Below are positions 1-6,993 of a stretch of 45,278 nucleotides of DNA, piece by piece. The notes beneath the pieces are model-generated. The model was not told the DNA's origin. It ran no database searches and worked only from the letters and a program-made list of their open reading frames with translations. The DNA is from an uncultured Prevotellaceae bacterium (GTDB lineage: Bacteria > Bacteroidota > Bacteroidia > Bacteroidales > Muribaculaceae): contig CAJLWM010000010.1 of the NCBI GenBank assembly GCA_905210415.1, forward strand, positions 1 through 45,278. Direction: 5' to 3'. How positions within the stretch are numbered: position 1 is the stretch's first letter; the number at the start of each line of letters is the position of its first letter. A program made the translations under genes and the position numbers.

Positions 1-1
1 A

Positions 2-646
2 GAGTTGGACCGCACCCACGGCCTCGACTGGTATGACAGCAAAGCCCGCTGGGTAAACCCAATGTCCGGAATGACATCAACCATGGACAGGCTTGCAGAG
101 AAATATTATCATCTATCTCCCTACCTCTGGTGTGGCGGTAACCCGATAAAGAATATTGATGAGAATGGAGATAGTATTGCGATACTTTGTTTCCAGCATA
201 AAAACCAGGAACACATCGCTTTGCTGATTCAAGATGAGAACAACAAATGGAGATATTATTCAGTTAATGGAGACGTTGTATGGAATGAATCATATGGATT
301 ATTAGGTCTGCCACATAACGACTTAGGGGAAAGATCTTTCGAGAGTCCATCCGATTTTTTAAATAGCGATTATAATACAGAAGGTTCTTATATAAATGGG
401 AACATTAATACTTACGGCTATGACGTTGCATTTATTGTTCCCTCTAATTACGAACAAGACAAAAATGCAATAAAATCCTTTACTAAAAGTAGTAATGCGA
501 GATATAATGTATTTACAAACAATTGTGCTACCGCAGTCAAGAATACTATTAATGAGACATTCAAGACCAACATCAAATCATGGTGGCCAAGTTCCGTATA
601 TAACGACATCAAAAAGATATTTATAGGTAAAGAAATCAAAAAATGA
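2..646 (+). CDS. Rhs/YD-repeat protein, C-terminal end with variable toxin-like tip (5' truncated)
   Basis: The reading frame is open to the window edge, so this is the 3' end of a larger gene. The first ~55 residues match the conserved Rhs core that precedes polymorphic tips: LDWYDSKARWVNP, then MDRLAEKYYHLSPYLWCGGNP and the ENGD terminus. After ENGD, about 155 residues of unrelated AT-rich sequence follow. In it, EHIALLIQ supplies a His (about residue 70 counting from base 5) and NVFTNNCATAV a Cys (about 174). A His ahead of an NCAT-type Cys is the arrangement in circularly permuted papain-like/NlpC-P60-like folds, so I infer a cysteine-hydrolase toxin tip. Its stop overlaps the next start by 4 bases (ATGA), as expected for toxin/immunity pairs. 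The Rhs core is secure; the toxin fold is a motif-level inference. Confidence 0.75.
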   Translation, partial: ELDRTHGLDWYDSKARWVNPMSGMTSTMDRLAEKYYHLSPYLWCGGNPIKNIDENGDSIAILCFQHKNQEHIALLIQDENNKWRYYSVNGDVVWNESYGLLGLPHNDLGERSFESPSDFLNSDYNTEGSYINGNINTYGYDVAFIVPSNYEQDKNAIKSFTKSSNARYNVFTNNCATAVKNTINETFKTNIKSWWPSSVYNDIKKIFIGKEIKK

Positions 647-1656
647 AACAATCCCAAAGTATTAAATACATCTTTTTCTTTATTCAACTGTTTCTATTTA
701 CCTTAACTTTATCTCTATTTGAAACGGTTGTAGTTATAGCTTCTTTTTTGTTTTTTTCTATTGTCAATTTTATAACAATGATCATATCAGATATCAAGGG
801 CAGCAATTATTGGCGCTTTGTATCGACTTTGATTGAACTCTGTTATATTGTTCTCTCCTCTGCTTACATTGTTTTCGTGTTCATTTATACCGAGGGAAAA
901 TTCCATCTTAATTTTTTCGGGAAGACTTTTTGTTGTCTTCCAGTGTTAATAAATTACTTCATTATTTGGATAGACATCAATCAATTTATTGGATTTAATA
1001 AAAAACATCCTTTCAACGTTATGCTAAAAATATCAAATATTGTGAAAACAGATAATGAAATCAAATTTCTTATTGACAATAATCAGTACAATCTCCATTC
1101 CATTAATTTATATTACAAAGATGACAGCCGAAGATTCCGCATTAACAATAGAATTTTATATTGGCCTTTGACACTCATTTTCCTTTTTAATTTTGTTTTT
1201 ATCGAATTCTGGGCTTTAAAATTCATTTTCCTCGGTTTAATTGTTTTGACTACATTTTTGCTTTTTACAAAAAAAATAAAGTTGATAAAACGTTTAGTTA
1301 CAATACTATTTTTAGTTCAATCCCTAATTCCTTTAGCTGTTTTGATTATTTCTATGCAACCATTCGCATGCTACAATAGTACATTGTTCTCTGACATATT
1401 CTGTTTTACACCAATTGTTTTTCTTTTTGCATCTATTGCGTTTTCTGAGATCTTCCTTAAAACAAACTTTACGGTAGATGCAGAGACTTCCAACTATTTA
1501 TATTTAAATGTGGCGAACACATCTGTCCTGCAATTTGTTGCAGATTTAAAATTACAATGCATAGTACGAACAAACGAAGATGATGGCTTACTTCTGATCA
1601 CGAACGGATATGACAAGATCTGCATACTTCTTACAAATAAAGACCAACCTTTATAA
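643..1656 (+). CDS. Multi-pass membrane protein, putative immunity protein of the Rhs tip
   Basis: The 337-residue protein starts inside the stop codon of the Rhs gene (ATGA overlap), implying translational coupling. It has about eight hydrophobic segments, roughly residues 8-30, 30-50, 60-82, 95-116, 176-192, 192-210, 217-240 and 252-270. A polar stretch (about 120-170) and a soluble C-terminus (about 275-337) are also present. The gene is strikingly AT-rich compared with genes from base 1940 on, as is the toxin tip, which suggests the two were acquired together. I do not recognise the family. Position and overlap argue for immunity; a membrane location would suit a toxin acting on the envelope or periplasm, but nothing in the sequence proves it. 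Confidence 0.6.
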   Translation: MKQSQSIKYIFFFIQLFLFTLTLSLFETVVVIASFLFFSIVNFITMIISDIKGSNYWRFVSTLIELCYIVLSSAYIVFVFIYTEGKFHLNFFGKTFCCLPVLINYFIIWIDINQFIGFNKKHPFNVMLKISNIVKTDNEIKFLIDNNQYNLHSINLYYKDDSRRFRINNRILYWPLTLIFLFNFVFIEFWALKFIFLGLIVLTTFLLFTKKIKLIKRLVTILFLVQSLIPLAVLIISMQPFACYNSTLFSDIFCFTPIVFLFASIAFSEIFLKTNFTVDAETSNYLYLNVANTSVLQFVADLKLQCIVRTNEDDGLLLITNGYDKICILLTNKDQPL

Positions 1657-1909
1657 AACATAGAAATAAATCCACACACATACTGCGCAGACAGGGGGTA
1701 GAAGCATTATCTCATTCACGCTCCGCACATTTGCATCTCCGACGTGCAATGGCTAAACTGTTTCTTTCCGGGTGGTTAACGACGAGACGCTCGGCTATAG
1801 TGGCAAGCTGTTGGCAGTTGCAGAACACACCGCCAGCAGACTCGCTGCCAATGGCAATTTTTTCTGAAAAACATCTCTCGAAAAGGCAAAAAAATTTTCA
1901 CCAGACATT
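1657..1909. other. Intergenic stretch between the Rhs locus and the sigma-factor gene
   Basis: No convincing gene. Composition changes here from AT-rich (Rhs tip/immunity) to the balanced composition of the rest of the window. On the plus strand an open stretch at about 1767-1865 reads like protein (…VVNDETLGYSGKLLAVAEH…) but is bounded by stops and lacks a start. It may be a decayed gene fragment. Confidence 0.4.
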
Positions 1910-1917
1910 TAACTTTG
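1910..1917 (+). promoter_or_regulatory. -7 element (TAACTTTG) for the ECF sigma operon
   Basis: TAACTTTG fits the Bacteroidota -7 consensus TAnnTTTG and lies 23 bases before the sigma-factor start, giving a short leader. I see no good -33 TTTG at the usual spacing, which could mean an alternative or autoregulated promoter. Confidence 0.45.
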
Positions 1918-1939
1918 TGGGTGTTATTGCATCAAATAA

Positions 1940-2509
1940 ATGAAACTTAAAATGAACAGCAACACTACAAATAGCGACAACCTGGTGGCTATGCTCAAAG
2001 ACCCCGCTCAACGCGACAAGGCCTTCGGCATATTCATGAAGCAATATGGCAGAAAGCTGTATTGGCACATACGCCGCATAGTGGTAGACCACGATGATGC
2101 TGAAGATGCTATGCAGGAAACCGCCATCTGTGTGTTTAACAGCATCAAGAGTTTCAATGAAAACAGTTCTCTCGGCACCTGGGTTTACCGTATCGCCACC
2201 AACGAGGCTCTGCGCTCTTTGCGCCGTCACACCCAGATATTCCAGAGCGTTGATGCCCTTGGCGAGACTCTCGCTGAGAAACTTGAATGCGAAAGCGCTA
2301 TCGATGCCGATGCTGCAGAAGTGGCCTTCCAGAAAGCCGTGCTACAACTGCCCACACAGCAACGCATCGCTTTCAACCTGCGCTACTACGACGAGCTCCC
2401 CTATGAGGAAATCGCCAAAATCACCGGCAAAAACGTGAGTACGCTAAAAACCAACTACCACCTTGCCGTAACAAAAATCAAAAAGACTCTAACAGAAGAT
2501 ATTATATGA
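1940..2509 (+). CDS. ECF-type RNA polymerase sigma factor
   Basis: The 189-residue protein has the two-domain ECF sigma-70 layout. Region 2 lies at about residues 28-96 (DDAEDAMQETAICVFNSI, then TWVYRIATNEALRSLRR) and recognises the -10 element and core polymerase. Region 4 lies at about 132-185 (LPTQQRIAFNLRYYDELPYEEIA and a helix-turn-helix through STLKTNYHLAVTKIKK) and binds the -35-like element. The start could be base 1940 or the ATG at 1952; both follow the -7 element. Its stop overlaps the next start, and Spy/CpxP-like genes follow. This suggests a cell-envelope stress sigma factor controlling its own operon. The inducing signal cannot be read from the sequence. Confidence 0.92.
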   Translation: MKLKMNSNTTNSDNLVAMLKDPAQRDKAFGIFMKQYGRKLYWHIRRIVVDHDDAEDAMQETAICVFNSIKSFNENSSLGTWVYRIATNEALRSLRRHTQIFQSVDALGETLAEKLECESAIDADAAEVAFQKAVLQLPTQQRIAFNLRYYDELPYEEIAKITGKNVSTLKTNYHLAVTKIKKTLTEDII

Positions 2510-2847
2510 AAGACTTCAACGAAATAGGTAAGCATCTTCCTTACCGCGAAACAGACCAACAAGTGGATGCTATGCTTGAGCATATCACTCAATACACCTT
2601 GCAGGGGGGAGCCAAGAGCCGTCGCAAGAAAGCGTTGGTTCAACGCCTCACTTTCATTACCTCGGCTGCGGCTGCTATAGCGATTTTCGCTTCTGTGGCT
2701 ATCAACTCATTTATCAACAAACCATCTACCTACGATGCTGTGATGAATAGCGAATCAATTGCCGAAGTGCTCAATCAGATGGGCGACGAGGCTGTGGAAA
2801 GCGAAGTTTTCTACACCCAAAACGCCATGCCAGAATATTACTATTAA
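2506..2847 (+). CDS. Small single-pass membrane protein, possible anti-sigma factor
   Basis: The 113-residue protein starts within the stop codon of the sigma gene (ATGA). It has a cytoplasmic-looking, charged N-terminal ~47 residues ending in KSRRKKALVQR, one membrane span at about 48-66 (FITSAAAAIAIFASVAI) and a short acidic outer tail ending in EYYY. Translational coupling to an ECF sigma factor plus a single span is the usual design of anti-sigma factors. The N-terminal part is too short to show a recognised zinc-type anti-sigma domain. I therefore offer anti-sigma as the leading guess, not an assignment. Confidence 0.7.
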   Translation: MKDFNEIGKHLPYRETDQQVDAMLEHITQYTLQGGAKSRRKKALVQRLTFITSAAAAIAIFASVAINSFINKPSTYDAVMNSESIAEVLNQMGDEAVESEVFYTQNAMPEYYY

Positions 2848-2870
2848 TTAATCAATAAACCTTTATTACA

Positions 2871-3359
2871 ATGCGACATTATCTATTATATCCCATAATC
2901 ATAATGGCAATGCTGGTGACTGGCATCGGGTCGGCCGATGCCCAGCCCGGCAAACCTACGCCCGAGCAGAAGCGACAGTTTTTTCTTGCTAAGATGAAAC
3001 TGATTCAGCAAGAACTCAATCTCACCGAGAGTCAAACCAACGAGTTCACCCCTATCTATCGCCAATACAACGATGAGATGAGCCGCTTGTTTGACACTCA
3101 CATGCAGAAGGAGCACGCCATGCCTAAGACTACGAAAAAAGATGCCACCGACGTGGTGAACTATCGTATAGCCATGAAGATAGAACTCCTGAAATTGCAA
3201 AAGAGATACTACCCAAAATTTGCCAAGGTGCTCAACGCCGAGCAAATCTTGCGCTTCGACAACGCTGAACGCAAGATACAGTTTCAGATTATGAAGCGCC
3301 ACGACCGACGCCACCGTCACGGCCAACGTCCACCGCGCCAAGCACCGCCTCTGGATTAA
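2871..3359 (+). CDS. Spy/CpxP-like periplasmic protein
   Basis: The 162-residue protein begins with a signal peptide (residues 1-24, ending SADAQ). The mature protein is helical. It contains two LTxxQ-type segments: LNLTESQTNEFTPIYRQY (about 49-66) and VLNAEQILRFDNAERKI (about 122-138). These segments are typical of the Spy/CpxP/heavy-metal-sensor family. The C-terminus is rich in His and Arg (RHDRRHRHGQRPPRQ). Family members act as periplasmic chaperones or stress sensors. It lies 23 bases after the small membrane protein and is followed by a paralogue, consistent with an envelope-stress operon. The His-rich tail could bind metal; that is speculation. Confidence 0.75.
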   Translation: MRHYLLYPIIIMAMLVTGIGSADAQPGKPTPEQKRQFFLAKMKLIQQELNLTESQTNEFTPIYRQYNDEMSRLFDTHMQKEHAMPKTTKKDATDVVNYRIAMKIELLKLQKRYYPKFAKVLNAEQILRFDNAERKIQFQIMKRHDRRHRHGQRPPRQAPPLD

Positions 3360-3402
3360 CCACAACACCATTCACATTCACTAAACCCAAATCAACACTA
3401 TC

Positions 3403-3906
3403 ATGAAACAGCTAACATTAATTCTCACCCTCGTCATCTGCTCGTTTGCAGCGATGGCTCAACACGTTGGAGGAGGACGCCATCGTCGCCCTCTCACCGA
3501 ACAAGAAATCACCCAAATGGTGCAACGCCGCGCCGAGATGGTGAAGAAGCAACTCAATCTCTCTGCCGAACAAGAGGTAATATTCAACAAAGAATACTAC
3601 AATTACAACAATATAATACTTGCCTCACGCACCAAGCAATTCAAGAACCGCGTAGAACCGGGTTCGAGCGTAGAGGAAACGGTGGCTAATATCAACGACG
3701 AAATAGATTGCCAACTGACCGAACTGGTGGCAAAGAAGCAACTTATCAACAACCTCAAGACTGTGCTCTCAGCCGAGCAGTTGGCCAAACTAAATATGCT
3801 CACCAACGATGGCCTCGGACGCCCAGGCGGGAAAAGGGGCCACGACCCTGGGCATGGCGACGGAGCGCCACGCCACAACGGCGGCAACACATCGGGCGAA
3901 CAATAA
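3403..3906 (+). CDS. Spy/CpxP-like periplasmic protein, second paralogue
   Basis: The 167-residue protein has a signal peptide (1-19, ending AAMAQ) followed by helices with the same LTxxQ-like signatures: LNLSAEQEVIFNKEYYNY (about 51-68) and VLSAEQLAKLNML (about 122-134). The tail is Gly/His-rich and disordered (GGKRGHDPGHGDG). It diverges too much from its upstream neighbour to be a recent duplication but shares its architecture. It is the last gene of the sigma-factor operon; a strong terminator follows at 4027. Confidence 0.72.
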   Translation: MKQLTLILTLVICSFAAMAQHVGGGRHRRPLTEQEITQMVQRRAEMVKKQLNLSAEQEVIFNKEYYNYNNIILASRTKQFKNRVEPGSSVEETVANINDEIDCQLTELVAKKQLINNLKTVLSAEQLAKLNMLTNDGLGRPGGKRGHDPGHGDGAPRHNGGNTSGEQ

Positions 3907-4026
3907 TGCCGAAATCTCCACACACAGATGTGCATAAACTCACTCATTTCTCCACCACATTTTTCCAGGAAACGAATAGCAACTTCTTAGGGTAATCAAA
4001 AAGATTGTTTGGCATCATTTGCCACT

Positions 4027-4059
4027 GGGCAGCGAGACACTACACTCGTTGCCCTTTTT
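4027..4059 (+). terminator. Rho-independent terminator of the sigma/Spy operon
   Basis: A 10-bp stem (GGGCAGCGAG / CTCGTTGCCC with one G-T pair), 8-base loop and a TTTTT run follow the last gene. Confidence 0.85.
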
Positions 4060-4119
4060 CATTGACACCCCGCCGCGCCATAGGCAAAAAAAAGTAATTC
4101 ACCACTATTTACTCACAAT

Positions 4120-4216
4120 TGTTTCACGCTGCGAAAATAGGCTTATACGTTGGGAATAGGCAAGAAAAGAATGTTCCACGCAAAAAGTTATTAACAAAAA
4201 GTGCCACTTATCAACA
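4120..4216 (+). other. Cluster of parS-like half sites and TTATnAACA motifs upstream of parA
   Basis: TGTTTCACG at 4120-4128 equals the left half of the parS consensus, but the right half is degenerate. TGTTCCACGCAAAAAG at 4172-4187 matches parS at 11 of 16 positions. TTATTAACA (4188-4196) and TTATCAACA (4208-4216) are one mismatch from DnaA-box-like TTATnCACA. The 16-base word around TTATTAACA recurs upstream of parB. Functional assignment is tentative. Confidence 0.3.
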
Positions 4217-4304
4217 ATTGAGGCAAAAACATCGAAAAGCGCATTGTTTTCCCACAGAAATGTTTTTCCTTTGCATCGTAATTAATTTTGAACGACAAAT
4301 TAAT

Positions 4305-5087
4305 ATGGGAAAAACAATAGCAATAGCAAATCAAAAAGGCGGTGTGGGAAAGACTACTACAGCTATCAACCTCGCTGCCTCTCTGGCTGTATCCGGCAAA
4401 AAAGTGCTACTCATCGATGCCGACCCTCAGGCCAACGCCACTTCGGGCTTGGGCATCGACCCTAAGAAGACCGCTTCTTCTATCTACGAATGCCTCGTTG
4501 ACGATTACCCGATGGCAAGCAGTCGCAACAGCACTTGCGTGAAAGGCCTTGATTTGGTGGGTTCGCGCATCGACCTCGTTGGCGCCGAACTTGAACTTGT
4601 GAACAAGCCCAACCGCGAGCGCGTGCTGCGCCGACTCTTGGAAGATGTGAAAAACGAATATGATTTCATCTTGATTGACTGCAGCCCGTCGCTTGGACTC
4701 ATCACCGTGAACGCCCTCACTGCTGCCGACTCGGTGATAATACCTGTGCAAGCCGAATACTTCGCGCTCGAAGGTATCAGCAAACTGCTCAACACCATTC
4801 GCATCATCAAGTCGAAACTCAACCCTTCGATAGAAATAGAGGGATTCCTCCTCACCATGTATGATGCACGGCTGCGCCTCGCCAACCAAATCTACGAGGA
4901 ACTGAAGAGCCACTTCGGCGATATGGTGTTTAGCTCTGTCATTCCACGCAACATCCGCCTTAGCGAGGCTCCAAGCCACGGCCTGCCTGCCATACTCTAC
5001 GATGCCGAGAGCCGAGGCGCCACAAGCCACATGCTGCTTGCCAAAGAGCTAATCAGCAAAAACCGCACTCGCCGCAGCAATGCATAA
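4305..5087 (+). CDS. parA: ParA/Soj chromosome-partitioning ATPase
   Basis: The 260-residue protein has the deviant Walker A motif KGGVGKTTT at residues 11-19, LLIDADPQAN (switch I region) and FILIDCSPSLG (Walker B), as in the ParA/MinD ATPase superfamily. It acts with ParB on parS to segregate the origin region. I chose the ATG at 4305 because the protein family begins directly with (M)GKTIAIANQKGG. An in-frame start 62 codons upstream adds unrelated sequence lying over the intergenic motifs. parB follows after 53 bases. The gene order parA-parB-DUF5683-lytic transglycosylase is one I associate with Bacteroidota chromosomes. Confidence 0.95.
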   Translation: MGKTIAIANQKGGVGKTTTAINLAASLAVSGKKVLLIDADPQANATSGLGIDPKKTASSIYECLVDDYPMASSRNSTCVKGLDLVGSRIDLVGAELELVNKPNRERVLRRLLEDVKNEYDFILIDCSPSLGLITVNALTAADSVIIPVQAEYFALEGISKLLNTIRIIKSKLNPSIEIEGFLLTMYDARLRLANQIYEELKSHFGDMVFSSVIPRNIRLSEAPSHGLPAILYDAESRGATSHMLLAKELISKNRTRRSNA

Positions 5088-5102
5088 TCTTGGCTCCAGC
5101 AT

Positions 5103-5118
5103 AAAAAGTTATTAACAA
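5103..5118 (+). repeat. 16-base word shared by the parA and parB leaders
   Basis: AAAAAGTTATTAACAA occurs exactly at 4182-4197 (parA leader) and 5103-5118 (parB leader). Its core GTTATTAAC is a perfect 9-base palindrome, so it could be an operator for a dimeric regulator or a DnaA-like site. Confidence 0.5.
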
Positions 5119-5140
5119 TCGATAATTACACATACTATAT

Positions 5141-6028
5141 ATGTCACTAAAAAGAAATGCTTTGGGACGCGGATTGGATTCGCTGATTTCGATGGACGAC
5201 GTGCAGACAAGCGGATCATCGGCTATCAACGAAATCGCAATCTCGCAGATCTCGCCTAACCCCGACCAGCCACGCACCACGTTCGACGAGGATTCGCTTG
5301 AAGAACTCGCCATGAGCATACGCGAACTGGGCATCATACAACCTCTCACCCTGCGCTCCACTGGCGCCGACACCTACCAGATTATCTCTGGCGAACGACG
5401 CTACCGTGCCGCTCGCCTTGCCGGACTTGATTCGGTGCCTGCCTATGTGCGCACTGCCAACGATAGCGAACTCACCGAGATGGCTCTCATTGAGAACATA
5501 CAGCGCGAAGACCTCAACGCGATAGAGATTGCTCTCACTTTCCGCAAACTCATCGACCAATACAGCCTCACACAAGAGCGCTTGAGCGAACGCATCGGCA
5601 AGAAACGCGCCACTATAGCCAACTTCCTCCGCCTGCTGAAACTGCCTGCCGAAGTGCAGATAGGTCTGCGCGACAGAAAGGTGGATATGGGCCACGCACG
5701 CGCGCTATTGTCTATCGAGAAGCCTTCGCTCCAGTTAAAATTATATAATGAGATTCTTAAAAAAGGTTTATCGGTGCGACAGGTAGAAGCCCTCGCCAAG
5801 CAACTCCAAGCTGGCAACAGCAAAGGCAAAGAAGACCCTATCACAACACATAACCGCCTGACTAACAAAGATTACGAAATTCTACAGAAGCATCTCAACA
5901 ACTCTTTTCACACACAAGTGAAGTTTGCCGTAGACGCTTCGGGTAAAGGAAAAATAACATTCCCATTTAAAAACGAGGAAGAACTTGAGAATTTAATTCG
6001 TATCTTTGACAAAATAAAAGAAGAATAA
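5141..6028 (+). CDS. parB: ParB/Spo0J-family partition protein
   Basis: The 295-residue protein begins with the ParA-interacting basic segment (KRNALGRGLDSLI, residues 4-16). The ParB/Srx CTPase domain follows, with the CTP-binding GERRYRA box at 84-90 and ENIQREDLN at 118-126. A helix-turn-helix parS-reading domain lies at about 135-170 (LSERIGKKRATIANFLRLLKLP), and a C-terminal dimerisation region at about 240-295. It clamps DNA at parS and slides with CTP, giving the partition complex that ParA moves. Length and motifs are ordinary for a chromosomal ParB. It lies 53 bases after parA. Confidence 0.95.
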   Translation: MSLKRNALGRGLDSLISMDDVQTSGSSAINEIAISQISPNPDQPRTTFDEDSLEELAMSIRELGIIQPLTLRSTGADTYQIISGERRYRAARLAGLDSVPAYVRTANDSELTEMALIENIQREDLNAIEIALTFRKLIDQYSLTQERLSERIGKKRATIANFLRLLKLPAEVQIGLRDRKVDMGHARALLSIEKPSLQLKLYNEILKKGLSVRQVEALAKQLQAGNSKGKEDPITTHNRLTNKDYEILQKHLNNSFHTQVKFAVDASGKGKITFPFKNEEELENLIRIFDKIKEE

Positions 6029-6126
6029 ACAACCTCGAACACTGGGAAAATGCTAATGTTTCCCACTCGTTCGTATGCAATAAACGCACGACTTTTGTGA
6101 AAATTGAGACATTAACAAAAGGACGG

Positions 6127-6969
6127 ATGATAGTACGTGGAGCAGCAATGATTTTGTTGCTCTGCCTACTTATTGCATTCCCCGACCAAGCGCTGTCGCA
6201 AACCCAAATCACGGAATTGACCGACAGTGCCGAGACTCCAACCACACAGCATCTGCAGAATCTCGGCCACCGCCACCGCACTCGTGTGGTGCCTCCAGAA
6301 GGCGAGCCACAAGACTCTATCAGCAACACCTACACAATCGACGTTGCTGGCGACACCGTGTATATCGCCGATATGGACTCGGTGCAAAAGCATGCCGTGG
6401 AAGCAGAATTGCTGCAAACCGAACTGCAAGCCAAGCGCGACTCGGCAGAATATGCCGATTATGGCCGCCAACGCGCCATGAAAATCAACCCTATGCGCTC
6501 GCTTTGGCTCTCTGCCCTCTGCCCTGGCTTGGGACAGGTATACAACCGCCGATATTGGAAACTGCCTATCGTAGTGGGCGGTTTTGTGGGTTTGGGCTAT
6601 GCCATATCTTGGAACAACAAGATGCTGAAAGACTACTCGCGCGCCTACAACGACGCGATGGACAACGACCCGAACACCAAAAGCTATATGGACTTCTATC
6701 CACCAACGACGAAGGAGGAAGACATCGACAAAGACTGGCTGAAACGGGCATTAAAATCTAAAAAAGACTACTTCCGACGAAATCGCGACATGTGCGTGAT
6801 AAGCATCGTGGGAGTATACCTTATATGTATGGTCGACGCCTATGTAGACGCTACGCTATCGAAATTCGACATCAGCGACGACCTCTCGATGAAAGTGCGA
6901 CCCACGCTCATCGAGCAATCGCGCTCCAACCTGCCTGGTGTGGGTGTGGCTTGCGCAATAAGTTTTTAA
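6127..6969 (+). CDS. DUF5683-type membrane protein of the parAB-mltD cluster
   Basis: The ATG at 6127 gives a 280-residue protein with a signal peptide (MILLLCLLIAFPDQALSQ) and an upstream purine stretch (AAAAGGACGG). A GTG ten codons earlier is possible but unneeded. After a ~110-residue polar region come two hydrophobic parts. The first contains SLWLSALCPGLGQVYNRRYWKLPIV, the signature of the DUF5683/TM2-like family. The second is CVISIVGVYLICMVDAYVDA near the C-terminus. The function is unknown. Its constant position between parB and a LysM transglycosylase in Bacteroidota suggests a cell-cycle or envelope role, which is inference. Confidence 0.8.
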   Translation: MIVRGAAMILLLCLLIAFPDQALSQTQITELTDSAETPTTQHLQNLGHRHRTRVVPPEGEPQDSISNTYTIDVAGDTVYIADMDSVQKHAVEAELLQTELQAKRDSAEYADYGRQRAMKINPMRSLWLSALCPGLGQVYNRRYWKLPIVVGGFVGLGYAISWNNKMLKDYSRAYNDAMDNDPNTKSYMDFYPPTTKEEDIDKDWLKRALKSKKDYFRRNRDMCVISIVGVYLICMVDAYVDATLSKFDISDDLSMKVRPTLIEQSRSNLPGVGVACAISF

Positions 6970-6993
6970 AACGGTAAAAAGAAGACGAGATAT

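Noticed and set aside
4119..4304. N-terminal extension of ParA by 62 residues
   Set aside because: Homologous ParA proteins begin at MGKTIAIANQKGG. The extension covers intergenic motifs and has no protein-like character.
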